In this document: piece by piece, positions 8,018 to 17,034 of the stretch
Numbering within the stretch: the stretch's first letter is position 1
Layout of the letters: every line of letters begins with the position of its first letter
DNA from: Roseateles_B sp041906185
Lineage (GTDB): Bacteria > Pseudomonadota > Gammaproteobacteria > Burkholderiales > Burkholderiaceae_C
Direction of reading: 5' to 3'
Assembly: GCA_041906185.1 (NCBI GenBank)
Contig: JAYRJQ010000006.1
Coordinates: forward strand, 1 to 64,000
Length of the DNA stretch: 64,000 bases
Position numbers and translations under genes: made by a program
The notes under the pieces: model-generated
What the model saw: the letters and a program-made list of their open reading frames with translations, nothing else
The model's database searches: none
What the model was told of the DNA's origin: nothing

Positions 8018-8752
8018 TCAGCGTTTCTTGAAGACCAGATCCCAGACGCCGTGACCCAGCTTCAGGCCGCGGTTCTCGAACTTGGTGAGGGGGCGGTAAG
8101 CCGGCTTCTCGGCATAGCCCGCGGCCGTGTTCTGCAGCTGAGGCTCGGCCGTCAGCACCTCGAGCATCTGCTCGGCATAGGGCTGCCAGTCGGTCGCGCA
8201 GTGCAGGTAGCCGCCCGGCGCCAGGTGCTCGATCAGCTTGGCCACGAAGGGCGTCTGGATCAGGCGGCGCTTGTTGTGGCGCTTCTTGTGCCAGGGGTCC
8301 GGGAAGAAGATGTGGATGCCGGCCAGGCTGGCCTTGGGGATCATCTGCTCCAGGACCTCGACGGCGTCGTGCTGGAAGATGCGGATGTTGGGGATGTCCT
8401 GCTCGCCGATCAGCTTGAGCAGCGCGCCCACGCCGGGCTCGTGCACTTCGCAGCCGATGAAGTCGTGGTCGCTCAGCGTCTGAGCGATCTGCGCCGTGGC
8501 GCCGCCCATGCCGAAGCCGATCTCCAGCACCACCGGCGCCTTACGGCCGAAGACGGCCTCGTAATTCAGCGGCGTGGCAGCCTGGAACGGCAGCACGTAG
8601 CGCGGGCCCAGCTCGGCCAGCGCCTTGATCTGGCCCGTGCCCATGCGGCCGGCGCGCACGACGAAGCTCTTGATGGCGCGGCGCGGGGCCTCGCCGTCGG
8701 CGGGCGTGGCATCAGGGGAATCGGGGGGCGTGAGGTCAGGCGGCGTGGTCAT
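8018..8752 (-). CDS. trmB: tRNA (guanine-N7-)-methyltransferase
   Basis: A 244-residue SAM-dependent enzyme that methylates G46 in the variable loop of many tRNAs. The methyltransferase motif I is VVLEIGFGMGGATAQIA, followed by the acidic segment DHDFIGCEVHEPGVG. The family signature FFPDPWHKKRHNKRRL is complete, and the C-terminal part with FENRGLKLGHGVWDL is as expected. The N-terminal 35 residues are low-complexity and acidic/proline-rich, a common extension in Burkholderiales. It sits 62 bp after deoA and 36 bp before coaBC on the same strand, so it may be partly read from the nucleoside operon promoter. Confidence 0.96.
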   Translation of the reverse strand: MTTPPDLTPPDSPDATPADGEAPRRAIKSFVVRAGRMGTGQIKALAELGPRYVLPFQAATPLNYEAVFGRKAPVVLEIGFGMGGATAQIAQTLSDHDFIGCEVHEPGVGALLKLIGEQDIPNIRIFQHDAVEVLEQMIPKASLAGIHIFFPDPWHKKRHNKRRLIQTPFVAKLIEHLAPGGYLHCATDWQPYAEQMLEVLTAEPQLQNTAAGYAEKPAYRPLTKFENRGLKLGHGVWDLVFKKR

Positions 8753-8814
8753 GGGAATTTCCGGGCGAAGGGCCGGGATTTTACCGGCGCCCCGCCCGAA
8801 CGCCGCACGGCCTG

Positions 8815-10131
8815 TCAGCCGATCACGTCCATCACGATGGGCGCGGCGGAGACGGCGGTGCCCGGCTCGGCCAGCGTCACGGCGGCCTGGTAGGCCGCGA
8901 TCACGCGCTCGGCCTGCGCCTCGTTGGCGGCATGCACGAGGGCCAGCGGTTCGCCCGCGCTGAGCGAGGCGCCCACATGGCGGACGGCGGAGAGGCCGAC
9001 GCGGAAGTCGATGGCGTCGCTGGCCACGCGGCGGCCGCCGCCCATCTCGACGATCAGCAGGCCGATGTCGCGGGTCTTCATGGCCGACAGCACGCCGGCG
9101 CGCGGCGCGGGAATGGCCTTGATGACGGGCGCGGCCGGCAGGTTGGCCTGCGGGCGCTCCATCAGGTCGGCCGGGCCGCCCAGGGCCACAACCATCTGCG
9201 CGAACTTTTCGGCCGCGGCGCCGCTGTCCAGGGCCTGCTGCAAGCGGGCACGTGCCGCGGCGGTGTCCGCGGCCAGGCCGCCGATCACCAGCATCTCGGC
9301 GGCCAGCGCCAGCGTGACCTCATGCAGGCGCGACTCCTGACGCTCGCCCTTCAGGTAGGCGATGGTCTCGGCGATCTCGAGCGCATTGCCCACCTCGTCG
9401 CCCAGCACCTCGTTCATGTCGGTGATCAGGGCGCGGGTCTTGAGCCCGGCGCCGCCGGCCACGGCGACGATGCTCTCGGCCAGCTCGCGGGCGAACGCTG
9501 GCGTGCTGGCGAAGGCGCCGTTGCCGCACTTGATGTCCATGGACAGGCCCTGCAGGCCCGCCGCGAGCTTCTTGGACAGGATGGAGGCGGTGATCAGCGG
9601 CACGCTCTCGACCGTGGCGGTGACGTCCCGCGTGGCGTAGAAGCGCTTGTCGGCCGGAGCGAGATCGCCCGTCTGGCCGATGATGGCGCAGCCCAGCTCA
9701 CGCACGATGCGATCGAAGCGGGCCGGGTCCGGCGTGGTCGTGTAGCCGGGGATGGCCTCGAGCTTGTCCACCGTGCCGCCCGTGTGGCCGAGGCCGCGCC
9801 CGGCGATCATCGGCACATAGCCGCCGCAGGCCGCGACCATGGGCGCGAGCATCAGGCTGACCTTGTCGCCCACGCCGCCGCTGGAGTGCTTGTCCAGCAC
9901 CGGGCCGGGCATGTCCTGCCACTGCATCACGCGGCCCGAATGCATCATGGCGCGGGTCAGGTGCACGGCCTCCTCGCGACCCATGCCGCGCAGGAAGACG
10001 GCCATGCCGAGCGCGGCGACCTGGCCCTCGCTCCAGCTGCCGTCGGTCAGGCCCTTCACGAAGGACTGGATCTGGGCCTCGTCAAGGGCGTGGCCGTCGC
10101 GCTTGGCGCGGATGATTTCTTGGGCGAGCAT
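8815..10131 (-). CDS. deoA: Thymidine phosphorylase
   Basis: A 438-residue glycosyltransferase that phosphorolyses thymidine (and deoxyuridine) to the free base and deoxyribose 1-phosphate. The family signature AGRGLGHTGGTVDKLE and the phosphate-binding KHSSGGVGDK are present; the N-terminal helical domain (EIIRAKRDGHALDEAQI) and the C-terminal ATP-grasp-like/pyrimidine-phosphorylase domain (about 345-438) complete the fold. Length matches E. coli DeoA. It follows deoC with only nine bases between, so the pair is co-translated. Its product feeds the deoxyribose-phosphate pathway after mutase action; no phosphopentomutase gene is visible in the window. Confidence 0.96.
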   Translation of the reverse strand: MLAQEIIRAKRDGHALDEAQIQSFVKGLTDGSWSEGQVAALGMAVFLRGMGREEAVHLTRAMMHSGRVMQWQDMPGPVLDKHSSGGVGDKVSLMLAPMVAACGGYVPMIAGRGLGHTGGTVDKLEAIPGYTTTPDPARFDRIVRELGCAIIGQTGDLAPADKRFYATRDVTATVESVPLITASILSKKLAAGLQGLSMDIKCGNGAFASTPAFARELAESIVAVAGGAGLKTRALITDMNEVLGDEVGNALEIAETIAYLKGERQESRLHEVTLALAAEMLVIGGLAADTAAARARLQQALDSGAAAEKFAQMVVALGGPADLMERPQANLPAAPVIKAIPAPRAGVLSAMKTRDIGLLIVEMGGGRRVASDAIDFRVGLSAVRHVGASLSAGEPLALVHAANEAQAERVIAAYQAAVTLAEPGTAVSAAPIVMDVIG

Positions 10132-10140
10132 GGTCGGGGT

Positions 10141-10920
10141 TCAGTAGACGGAGGTGACGGCCTGCGAGGCCTGGCCGGACAGCACGGCCTCGATGTCCTT
10201 GAGCAGGCCGCTGGCGCCGAAACGGAAGCGGCGCGGCTGCAGGGCGTCGGCGCCGAGGACATCGGCCGCCTGCTGCAGATAGGCCTGGGCATCGGCCACG
10301 GAGCGGATACCGCCCGAGGCCTTGAAACCGGCCGAGGCCATGCCCGACGCGGCGATCTCGCGCAGCATCACGCGGGCGGCCTCGGGCGTGGCGGAGATGG
10401 GCGTCTTGCCGGTGCTGGTCTTGACGAAGTCGGCCCCCGCCGCGAGCGACAGGCGCGTGGCCTCGGCGATCAGCTCGGGGTCGGCCAGCTCGCCGGACTC
10501 GATGATGACCTTGAGCGTCAGCGGGCGGCTGGCGTGGCGCACCTCGGCGAGGAACTCCTCGACCTCGCTGCGCTGGCCGGCCTGCAGGGCGCGCCAGGGC
10601 AGCACCACGTCGACCTCATCGCCACCGGCCTGCGCGATGGTCTCGATGTCGGCAATGGCGCGGGCCACGTCCAGCGCGCCGTCCGGGAAGTCGGCCACGG
10701 CGGCCACCTTGATCTCGGCCGGCAGCATGGCACGCGCCTGCGCCACGAAGCGCGGCCACACGCACACGGCGGCCACGGGGCCGAAGGCGGTCTGGGCGCG
10801 CTCACACAGCGCGGTCACGTCAGCGGCGGTGTCGGCGTCGTTGAGGCTGGTCAGGTCCAGGCACTGCAGGGTCAGGCGCGCGGCCTGGGGCAGGTCCAGG
10901 CGGTCGGTTGTCGTTGTCAT
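10141..10920 (-). CDS. deoC: Deoxyribose-phosphate aldolase
   Basis: A 259-residue class I aldolase that splits 2-deoxyribose 5-phosphate into glyceraldehyde 3-phosphate and acetaldehyde. The Schiff-base lysine is in the conserved ADFVKTSTGK, and the second conserved lysine is in GFKASGGIRS. Length equals the E. coli enzyme. The ATG at 10920 is chosen because a GGGGAGA ribosome binding site lies seven bases upstream and it gives the family N-terminus; the longer reading adds 14 residues without support. It is placed between purine nucleoside phosphorylase and thymidine phosphorylase in the operon, so it cleaves the sugar released by both. Confidence 0.96.
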   Translation of the reverse strand: MTTTTDRLDLPQAARLTLQCLDLTSLNDADTAADVTALCERAQTAFGPVAAVCVWPRFVAQARAMLPAEIKVAAVADFPDGALDVARAIADIETIAQAGGDEVDVVLPWRALQAGQRSEVEEFLAEVRHASRPLTLKVIIESGELADPELIAEATRLSLAAGADFVKTSTGKTPISATPEAARVMLREIAASGMASAGFKASGGIRSVADAQAYLQQAADVLGADALQPRRFRFGASGLLKDIEAVLSGQASQAVTSVY

Positions 10921-10962
10921 GCGGGTCTCCCCGGGCGACCCCAGGGCCGCCCGTCGTGGCAC

Positions 10963-11808
10963 TCAGGCCTGGATGGATTCGAGCGCGGCCATGCCGGCCA
11001 CGACCTGGGCCAGGAAGGCCGCGGCACGGGCGCCGGAGGCCTGGGCCTGCTGCAGCGTCAGCGCGTGGGTCAGGGCCTCGTCGGACAGGCCGGCGGCCAT
11101 ATTGGTCATCAGGGCCAGGCCCATGACGCGCAGGCCGGCGTGGCGGGCCAGGATGGTCTCGGGCACGGTGCTCATGCCCACGGCGTCGGCGCCCCAGGCG
11201 GAGAACATGCGGATCTCGGCCGGCGTCTCGAACTGCGGGCCCAGGGCCCAGCAGTACACGCCCTCGCCCACGATCAGGTTCTCGGCCTTGGCCACGGCCT
11301 TGGCGTGCTGGCGCAGCTCGGCGTCATAGGCCGCGCTCATGTCCACGAAGCGCTCGCTGCCGGGCTCGCCGACGATGGGCGAACGCTGGGGGGCGTTGAT
11401 GTGGTCCGAGATCAGCATCAGGCTGCCCGGCGGCATGTGCGGGCGCAGCGAGCCGGAGGCGTTGGTCTGCACCAGCACCTTCACGCCCCAGGCCTTGAGG
11501 CTGCGCAGCGCGCCGGCCATGCCGGTGCAGTCACCGCTCTCGTAGGTGTGGGCACGGCCGCGCAGCATGATGACGCGCTGCGCGCCCATGGTGCCGACGA
11601 CGACCTCGTTCACATGGCCCTCGACCTTGGGCTGCGGGAAGGCCGGCAGCTCGGCATAGGACAGGTGCTGCGCGCCCTGCACCTGGTCCACGGCGCCGGC
11701 CCAGCCGGAGCCCAGCACCACGGCCACTTCGGGCGCAGCGCCGAAGGTGGCTTGCAGCTTGGCGACGCTGGCGTCGATCTTGGGGTTGAGGGTGTTGCGG
11801 TCGATCAT
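10963..11808 (-). CDS. Purine nucleoside phosphorylase (trimeric PNP/MTAP family)
   Basis: A 281-residue protein that phosphorolyses purine (deoxy)nucleosides to base and (deoxy)ribose 1-phosphate. Family hallmarks are visible in order: VVLGSGWAGAVD with the phosphate-binding serine, MLRGRAHTYESGD, TNASGSL, and the purine-site signature GADAVGMSTVPETILARH followed by LALMTNMAAG. This is the low-molecular-mass trimeric class (PunA/XapA-like), not the hexameric DeoD class. A clear GGAGAAG ribosome binding site precedes the ATG at 11808. It lies 42 bp from both cdd (upstream) and deoC (downstream) in the nucleoside operon. Fine substrate choice (guanosine, inosine or xanthosine) cannot be read from the sequence. 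Confidence 0.93.
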   Translation of the reverse strand: MIDRNTLNPKIDASVAKLQATFGAAPEVAVVLGSGWAGAVDQVQGAQHLSYAELPAFPQPKVEGHVNEVVVGTMGAQRVIMLRGRAHTYESGDCTGMAGALRSLKAWGVKVLVQTNASGSLRPHMPPGSLMLISDHINAPQRSPIVGEPGSERFVDMSAAYDAELRQHAKAVAKAENLIVGEGVYCWALGPQFETPAEIRMFSAWGADAVGMSTVPETILARHAGLRVMGLALMTNMAAGLSDEALTHALTLQQAQASGARAAAFLAQVVAGMAALESIQA

Positions 11809-11850
11809 GGTTCTTCTCCGTGTGTCGTGGGTCTGGCGCGAATCGGGCGC

Positions 11851-12267
11851 TCAGAACTTCAGGTGGTCGGGGCCGAAGCTGGCGGGCAGGAGCTGCTCCA
11901 GCGTCCAGTGCGCCTTGATGCCCGTCGGGTCCGCGGCGATCACGATCAGATCGCCGCGGTTGAATTCGCGCAGCTTCTGGCGGCAGCCGCCGCAGGGCGT
12001 GATGACCTCCGGGCCGGGGCCCATCACCAGGACCGCGCGCGCCTCGCGGCCGCCCGCCATGACCATGGCCCCGAGGGCCGTGGTCTCGGCACACCAGCTC
12101 TGCGGGTAGGCGGCGTTCTCGATGTTGCAGCCGGCATGGACGCGGCCGTGCTCGTCCAGCACCGCCGCGCCGACGGCGTACTTCGAGTACGGCGCATGCG
12201 AATGGGTGCGAGCGCCTGCGGCTGCGGCCAGCAGCTGCAGCAGCAGGGCATCGTTCAGGGGCACCAT
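11851..12267 (-). CDS. cdd: Cytidine deaminase
   Basis: A 138-residue zinc enzyme converting cytidine and deoxycytidine to uridine and deoxyuridine. It belongs to the small homotetrameric class: the catalytic motif is CAETTA (cysteine replaces the histidine of the dimeric class, with the proton-shuttle Glu) and the zinc site is completed by PCGGCRQKL. The substrate-binding start SHAPYSKYAVGAAVLDEHG and GCNIENAAYP are intact. It lies between the transporter permease genes and purine nucleoside phosphorylase, so imported cytidine is deaminated before phosphorolysis. Confidence 0.96.
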   Translation of the reverse strand: MVPLNDALLLQLLAAAAGARTHSHAPYSKYAVGAAVLDEHGRVHAGCNIENAAYPQSWCAETTALGAMVMAGGREARAVLVMGPGPEVITPCGGCRQKLREFNRGDLIVIAADPTGIKAHWTLEQLLPASFGPDHLKF

Positions 12268-12313
12268 GGCAAGTCCTTCAGGTTCGATCGGCGGGCCGCA
12301 CGGGCCCGCGCCA

Positions 12314-13279
12314 TCAGCGTTCTTTGACGTAGGGGCGGCCCAGCGCCTTGGGCGCCAGGGCCTGGCCGATGAAGCCGGCCAGCAGGATCACGGTCAGCAG
12401 GTAGGGCAAGGCCTGGATGGCCTGCACCGGCACCTCGCCAATGCCCGGCAGCTTCACGCCCTGCAGGCGGATGGCGACGGCATCGAGGAAGCCGAACAGC
12501 AGGCAGGCCGCGGCGGTGGGCAGCGGTTTCCACTTGCCGAAGATCATCGCGGCCAGGGCGATGTAGCCGCGGCCAGCGGTCATGTTCGGCGCGAAGGACG
12601 CGTTCTGGGCCAGCGTCAGGTAGCAGCCGGCCAGGCCGCACAGGAGGCCGTTGAGCATCAGCGCGCCGTAGCGCAGGCCCTTCACCGACACGCCCGCCGC
12701 CTCGACCATCGCCGGGTTCTCGCCCACGGCGCGCAGGCGCAGGCCCGGGCGGGTGCGCTCCAGGAAATACCAGACGGCGAACACCAGCGCGAAGGCCGCG
12801 TACACGAGCCCGTTGTGGCTCAGCAGGCCGTGACCGAAGACGGACGCGACCCACTGCCCTTCGGCCGGCTCGGCAAAACCGGGCACAAGGCCGTGCAGGC
12901 GCACCTCGGGCGACACCGGCGGCGTCTGCCCGCCCTGCGCGAACCAGGCGATGCCCAGCACGACGGTCAGGCCGGCGGACACCATGTTGATGGCCACGCC
13001 CGAAACGACCTGGTCCCCGCGGTGGCTGACGCAGGCGAAGCCATGCACCATCGACCACGCACAGGCCACCAGCAGCGCGGCACCGACGGCCAGCAGCGTG
13101 GAGCCCGTCATCGCGCCGACGGCTGCCGCAGCGAAGGCGGCAGACAGCATCTTGCCCTCGAGGCCGAGGTCGACCACGCCCGAACGCTCGGACAGCAGGC
13201 CGGCCAGGGCGGCCAGCAGCAGCGGTGTCGTGACGCGCAGCGTCGAGGCGATCACCGAACCGATCAGCACTTCATCCAT
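12314..13279 (-). CDS. Nucleoside ABC transporter permease (second permease)
   Basis: A 321-residue polytopic inner-membrane protein of the BMP-type nucleoside/simple-sugar permease family (NupQ-like). It is hydrophobic throughout, with about 8-9 segments. Family features include the N-terminal TLRVTTPLLLAALAGLLSERSGVVDLGLEG and the loop RAVGENPAMVEAAGVSVKGLRYGAL typical of this class. The ATG at 13279 (MDEVLIG) is preferred over an upstream start inside the neighbouring gene; the coding region overlaps the end of the first permease by eight bases. It would pair with the other permease as a heterodimer in the channel. Confidence 0.9.
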   Translation of the reverse strand: MDEVLIGSVIASTLRVTTPLLLAALAGLLSERSGVVDLGLEGKMLSAAFAAAAVGAMTGSTLLAVGAALLVACAWSMVHGFACVSHRGDQVVSGVAINMVSAGLTVVLGIAWFAQGGQTPPVSPEVRLHGLVPGFAEPAEGQWVASVFGHGLLSHNGLVYAAFALVFAVWYFLERTRPGLRLRAVGENPAMVEAAGVSVKGLRYGALMLNGLLCGLAGCYLTLAQNASFAPNMTAGRGYIALAAMIFGKWKPLPTAAACLLFGFLDAVAIRLQGVKLPGIGEVPVQAIQALPYLLTVILLAGFIGQALAPKALGRPYVKER

Positions 13280-14390
13280 GTTGGGCCTCCTTGCGCTTGA
13301 AGGCGGCGTAGATCCGGGCAAACAGCGGCGCCGAGACCATGGCCATCGCGCCGGCGAACAGCACGATCAGGCCCTGCACCGTCACGACCATCTCGCGGGA
13401 GAAGCCGGGCACCTCGAAGGACACCTCGACCCCGCCCTGGTAGAGCACGCCGAACAGCAGCGAGGCCATCACGATGCCCACCGGGTGGTTGCGCCCCATC
13501 AGCGACACGGCGATGCCGGTGAAGCCGGCGCCGGCCACGAAGTCGAGCGTGAGCTTGCCCTGAACGCCGGAGATCTCGTTGATGGCCATCAGGCCGGCCA
13601 GCGCGCCGGAAACGCCCATGGCGACAAGCACCTGCAGGCGCGGGCGGATGCCGGCGTAGTGCGCGGCCTCGGGCGCGGAGCCCACGGCGCGCAGGCGGTA
13701 GCCGGCGCGGCTCTTCCACAGGAACCACCAGACAAAGACGCAGGCCAGCAGCGAGAGCACGAGGCTCAGGTTCACCGGCGACGAGGGCCACTCCAGACCG
13801 AACTGCGCGGCCAGCGCGTGCAGCGCGGGCATGCGGGCGCTGTCGGCGAATTCCAGGCTCTCGGGGGACATGGAGCCCGCGGGGCGCAGCCAGTTGACCA
13901 GCAGGTACACGTTCAGGCTCGTGGCCAGGAAGTTGAACATGATGGTCGTGATGACGATGTGGCTGCCGCGCCAGGCCTGCAGATAGGCCGGCACCGCGGC
14001 CCAGGCCGCACCGAAGAGCGCGGCGCCGAGCACCAGCAGCGGCAGCATCACGCCCGCGGGCAGCTTGGGCGAGAGCCACAGCGCCAGCAGCGCGACGCCC
14101 AGGCCGCCGAAGGTCGCCTGCCCTTCCCCGCCGATATTGAACAGCCCGCCGTGGAAGGCGACGGCCACGGCCAGGCCGGTGAAGATGAAGGTGGTCGTGT
14201 AGTACAGCGTGTAGCCGAGGCCGCGGCCACTGCCCAGGGCGCCCTCGACCAGCACCGAGAAGGTCTGGGCCGGGCTCTGGTGGATGGCCAGCACGACGAG
14301 CGCGGCCACGCCCAGCGCGACCACGAGGTTCCACAGCGGCAGCAGCACCAGGTCCATCCAGCGCGGCAGGGTCAACGATTGCGCGCTCAT
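13272..14390 (-). CDS. Nucleoside ABC transporter permease (first permease)
   Basis: A 372-residue membrane protein, partner of the downstream permease. It has the family pattern GLAVAVAFHGGLFNIGGEGQ, the loop LRAVGSAPEAAHYAGIRPR that contacts the ATPase, and about ten hydrophobic segments. It belongs to the BMP-associated permease group (NupP/YufP-like). The start codon overlaps the stop of the ATPase gene by four bases (ATGA) and its end overlaps the second permease, so the transporter subunits are made in a coupled way. Nucleoside specificity is inferred from the adjacent salvage enzymes rather than from residues in this protein. Confidence 0.9.
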   Translation of the reverse strand: MSAQSLTLPRWMDLVLLPLWNLVVALGVAALVVLAIHQSPAQTFSVLVEGALGSGRGLGYTLYYTTTFIFTGLAVAVAFHGGLFNIGGEGQATFGGLGVALLALWLSPKLPAGVMLPLLVLGAALFGAAWAAVPAYLQAWRGSHIVITTIMFNFLATSLNVYLLVNWLRPAGSMSPESLEFADSARMPALHALAAQFGLEWPSSPVNLSLVLSLLACVFVWWFLWKSRAGYRLRAVGSAPEAAHYAGIRPRLQVLVAMGVSGALAGLMAINEISGVQGKLTLDFVAGAGFTGIAVSLMGRNHPVGIVMASLLFGVLYQGGVEVSFEVPGFSREMVVTVQGLIVLFAGAMAMVSAPLFARIYAAFKRKEAQHG

Positions 14391-15949
14391 GCCTGCGCCT
14401 CCTCGGGCTGGGCCGTCATCAGGAGGCCCAGGGTCTTTTCATTGCAATCGGCGATGGCCAGCTCGCCGGTCACGCGGCCGGCGTTCATCACCACCACGCG
14501 GTCGGCCAGGGCCAGGATCTCGTCCAGCTCGCTGGAAACCAGCAGCACGGCGCAGCCCTCGTCCCGCAGGCGGCGCAGCTGGCCATGGATGAACTCGATG
14601 GCGCCGATGTCCACGCCGCGCGTGGGCTGGCCCACCAGCAGCACGGCCGGCGTCTGCGCGATCTCGCGGGCGAGGATCAGCTTCTGCTGGTTGCCGCCTG
14701 AGAACTTGCTGGAGCCCAGCATCGGGTCGCGCGGGCGGACGTCGAAACGCGCCATGAACTCGCCCGTCTGCGCCTTCATGTGGGCCTGATCCATGCCGAG
14801 GCCCAGCGGGCCGGCGCGGTACTGGGCCTGCTCGTGGTAGCCCAGCGCCGCCGTCTCCCACGCGGGGAAGCTCATCACCATGCCGCACAGATGGCGGTCC
14901 TCCGGCACGTGCGCCGTGCGCAGCGCGCGGGCCTGCGACGGCGTCATCCAGGCGCCGGGTTCGAAGGACTGGCCGGCCACGGTCAGCCGGCCCTCGTCGG
15001 GCGACTGCATGCCGGACAGCAGCGCGAGCAGCTCGCTCTGGCCATTGCCCGAGACGCCGGCCACGCCGACGATCTCGCCCGCACGCAGCTGCAGGTCCAC
15101 GCCCTTGAGCGTCAGCACGCCCTGCTCGTTGCGGACCTTCAGGCCCTGCGCCTGCAGGCGGATGTCACCGGCCTTCGCCACCTCGGCCTCGCCGCGGCCC
15201 AGCGTGACCTTGCGGCCCACCATGGACTCGGCGAGGTCCTCGGGGCTCGTGTTCCCGATGGCCACGGTCTTCACGACCTGGCCGGCGCGCATCACCGTGA
15301 CGGCGTCGCACAGCGCCATCACTTCCTTGAGCTTGTGCGTGATCAGCAGGATGGTCGTGCCCATGGCGCGCAGCTGGCGCAGGGTCACGAAGAGCTGCTC
15401 GGTCTCCTGGGGCGTCAGCACCGCGGTGGGCTCGTCCAGGATCAGGATGCGGGCGCCGCGGTACAGGGCCTTGAGGATCTCCAGGCGCTGCAGCTCGCCC
15501 ACCGGGAGATCGCCCACCAGCGCGTCCAGACGCACCTGCAGGCCGGTCTCGCGCATCAGCGACTCGAGCTTGGCGCGGGCCGCCTTCTTGGCGCCACCGA
15601 GGAAGAAGCCGCCCTCGGCGCCCAGCATGACGTTGTCCAGGCAGGACAGCGTCTCGACCAGCATGAAGTGCTGGTGGACCATGCCGATGCCCTGGGCGAT
15701 CGCGACCTGCGAGTCGGGGATCTGCACGCGCTGGCCATTGATCTCGATGTGCCCCTCGTCGGCCTGGTAGTAGCCGTAGAGGATGGCCATCAGCGTGGAC
15801 TTGCCGGCGCCGTTCTCGCCGACGATGCCGTGGACGCTGCCTGCCGCGATGCTGAAGCTGACGCCGCGGTTGGCCTGCACGGCCCCGAAGCGCTTGGAGA
15901 TCTCGCAGAGGCGGACCGCCGGCTGGGCGGTGCTCATGGGAGCTGTCAT
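14387..15949 (-). CDS. Nucleoside ABC transporter ATP-binding protein (two ABC domains)
   Basis: A 520-residue protein with two fused nucleotide-binding domains. The first has a good Walker A (GENGAGKST), an imperfect signature segment (VGELQRLEILKAL) and Walker B LILDEPTAVLTPQE. The second has a degenerate Walker A (GVSGNGQSE) but a clear signature (SGGNQQKLILAREI) and LLVGQPTRGVD. This pairing of incomplete sites is usual in the sugar/nucleoside import class (RbsA/NupO-like). The ATG at 15949 is chosen; another ATG four codons downstream (15937) is equally possible, as no strong ribosome binding site separates them. It follows the binding-protein gene with a gap of about 100 bp. Confidence 0.92.
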   Translation of the reverse strand: MTAPMSTAQPAVRLCEISKRFGAVQANRGVSFSIAAGSVHGIVGENGAGKSTLMAILYGYYQADEGHIEINGQRVQIPDSQVAIAQGIGMVHQHFMLVETLSCLDNVMLGAEGGFFLGGAKKAARAKLESLMRETGLQVRLDALVGDLPVGELQRLEILKALYRGARILILDEPTAVLTPQETEQLFVTLRQLRAMGTTILLITHKLKEVMALCDAVTVMRAGQVVKTVAIGNTSPEDLAESMVGRKVTLGRGEAEVAKAGDIRLQAQGLKVRNEQGVLTLKGVDLQLRAGEIVGVAGVSGNGQSELLALLSGMQSPDEGRLTVAGQSFEPGAWMTPSQARALRTAHVPEDRHLCGMVMSFPAWETAALGYHEQAQYRAGPLGLGMDQAHMKAQTGEFMARFDVRPRDPMLGSSKFSGGNQQKLILAREIAQTPAVLLVGQPTRGVDIGAIEFIHGQLRRLRDEGCAVLLVSSELDEILALADRVVVMNAGRVTGELAIADCNEKTLGLLMTAQPEEAQA

Positions 15950-16023
15950 GGGTGGAGGGGGAATGTGGCGCTGGGCGGGCGCCACACCGGACGCCCCGCG
16001 ATTTCCAGGCGGCAGACCCGACC

Positions 16024-16039
16024 GGGGTCAGGTCTTGCC
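16024..16039 (+). repeat. Exact copy of GGGGTCAGGTCTTGCC
   Basis: An exact 16-mer match lies 12 bases beyond the stop codon of the BMP-family gene. Upstream bases (GACCCGACC) give it a partial inverted repeat, as with the copy at 6733. Confidence 0.6.
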
Positions 16040-16050
16040 GCGGGGGCTCA

Positions 16051-17034
16051 TCAGTACTTGCAGGCGTTGTCCGCCATGTAGTCCGCGACCTTGATCTTGC
16101 CGGCGATGATGTCCGCCTTGTAGGCCTCGACCTTGGCCTTGATCGCCGGGCTGATCAGCTTGGCGTTGTGCTGGTCGACGGCGTACTCGACGCCGTTCTC
16201 GGCCAGGCCCAGGATCTGGATGCCGGGCTTCCATTCCTTCAGCACGTTGTAGACGGCGACGTCCACGCGCTTGACCATGGAGCTCAGCATCGTGCCGGGC
16301 TGCAGGTGGTTCTGGTTGCTGTCCACGCCGATGGCGAACTTGCCGGCGTCCTTGGCCGCCTGGTAGACGCCCACGCCGGTGCCGCCGGCCGCGGCGAAGA
16401 CCACGTCCACGCCCTTGGCGAACTGGGCCTTGGCCAGCTCACCGCCGCGGGTCGGGTCGTTCCAGGCGGTGGCCGTCGTGCCGGTCATGTTGGCCTGGAT
16501 GTCGATCTTGGGATTGGCCGCCTTGGCGCCCTGCTCGTAGCCGCACTGGAACTTGCGGATCAGCGGGATGTCCATGCCGCCGACGAAACCGACCTTGCCG
16601 CTCTTGCTGGTCAGCGCAGCCAGCGCGCCGATCAGGAAGCTGCCCTCGTGCTCCTTGAAGACCACGGCCTGCACATTGGGCAGGTTGACCTTCTCGTCGA
16701 TGATGACGAACTTGGTCTTCGGGAAGTCCTTGGCGACCTGCTGCAGGGCCGAGGCCTGGGCGAAGCCCACGGAGATGATGGGGCTGGCGCCGCGCTCGGC
16801 CATGCGGCGGATGGCCTGGGCACGCTGGGTGTCGTTGCTGATCTCGAACTCGAGGTAGTTCTTGCCGGTCTCGGCCTTCCAGCGCTCGATACCGCGGTAG
16901 GCGGCCTCGTTGAAGCTCTTGTCGAACTTGCCGCCCATGTCGAAGATGACGGCCGGCTGCTGGGCCTGCGCGGCGGTGGCGGCCAGGGTCAGCGCGGCAA
17001 GGGCCGTCGCGGCGAAAGCGTGCATGGTCTTCAT
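16051..17034 (-). CDS. BMP-family nucleoside-binding protein of ABC transporter
   Basis: A 327-residue periplasmic binding protein of the basic membrane protein (PnrA/Med-like) family, members of which bind purine and pyrimidine nucleosides. The N-terminus is a Sec signal peptide ending in AATAAQA. Family motifs in the mature part are VIFDMGGKFDKSFNEAAYRG, GFVGGMDIPLIRKFQCGYEQGA and VVFAAAGGTGVGVYQAAKDAG, followed by IGVDSNQNHLQPGTMLSSMVKRVD. The ATG at 17034 (MKTMHAF) is chosen as a normal signal peptide start; an in-frame ATG five codons upstream is possible. It is the first gene of the nucleoside uptake and salvage operon, about 130 bases downstream of the proposed promoter and operator. 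Confidence 0.92.
   Translation of the reverse strand: MKTMHAFAATALAALTLAATAAQAQQPAVIFDMGGKFDKSFNEAAYRGIERWKAETGKNYLEFEISNDTQRAQAIRRMAERGASPIISVGFAQASALQQVAKDFPKTKFVIIDEKVNLPNVQAVVFKEHEGSFLIGALAALTSKSGKVGFVGGMDIPLIRKFQCGYEQGAKAANPKIDIQANMTGTTATAWNDPTRGGELAKAQFAKGVDVVFAAAGGTGVGVYQAAKDAGKFAIGVDSNQNHLQPGTMLSSMVKRVDVAVYNVLKEWKPGIQILGLAENGVEYAVDQHNAKLISPAIKAKVEAYKADIIAGKIKVADYMADNACKY

Noticed and set aside
8932..12327. A 1131-codon + strand open frame antisense to deoA-deoC-PNP-cdd
   Set aside because: Its composition is dominated by His, Gly, Gln, Arg, as expected from the reverse reading of GC-rich codon bias, and the opposite strand holds four well-recognised enzymes.
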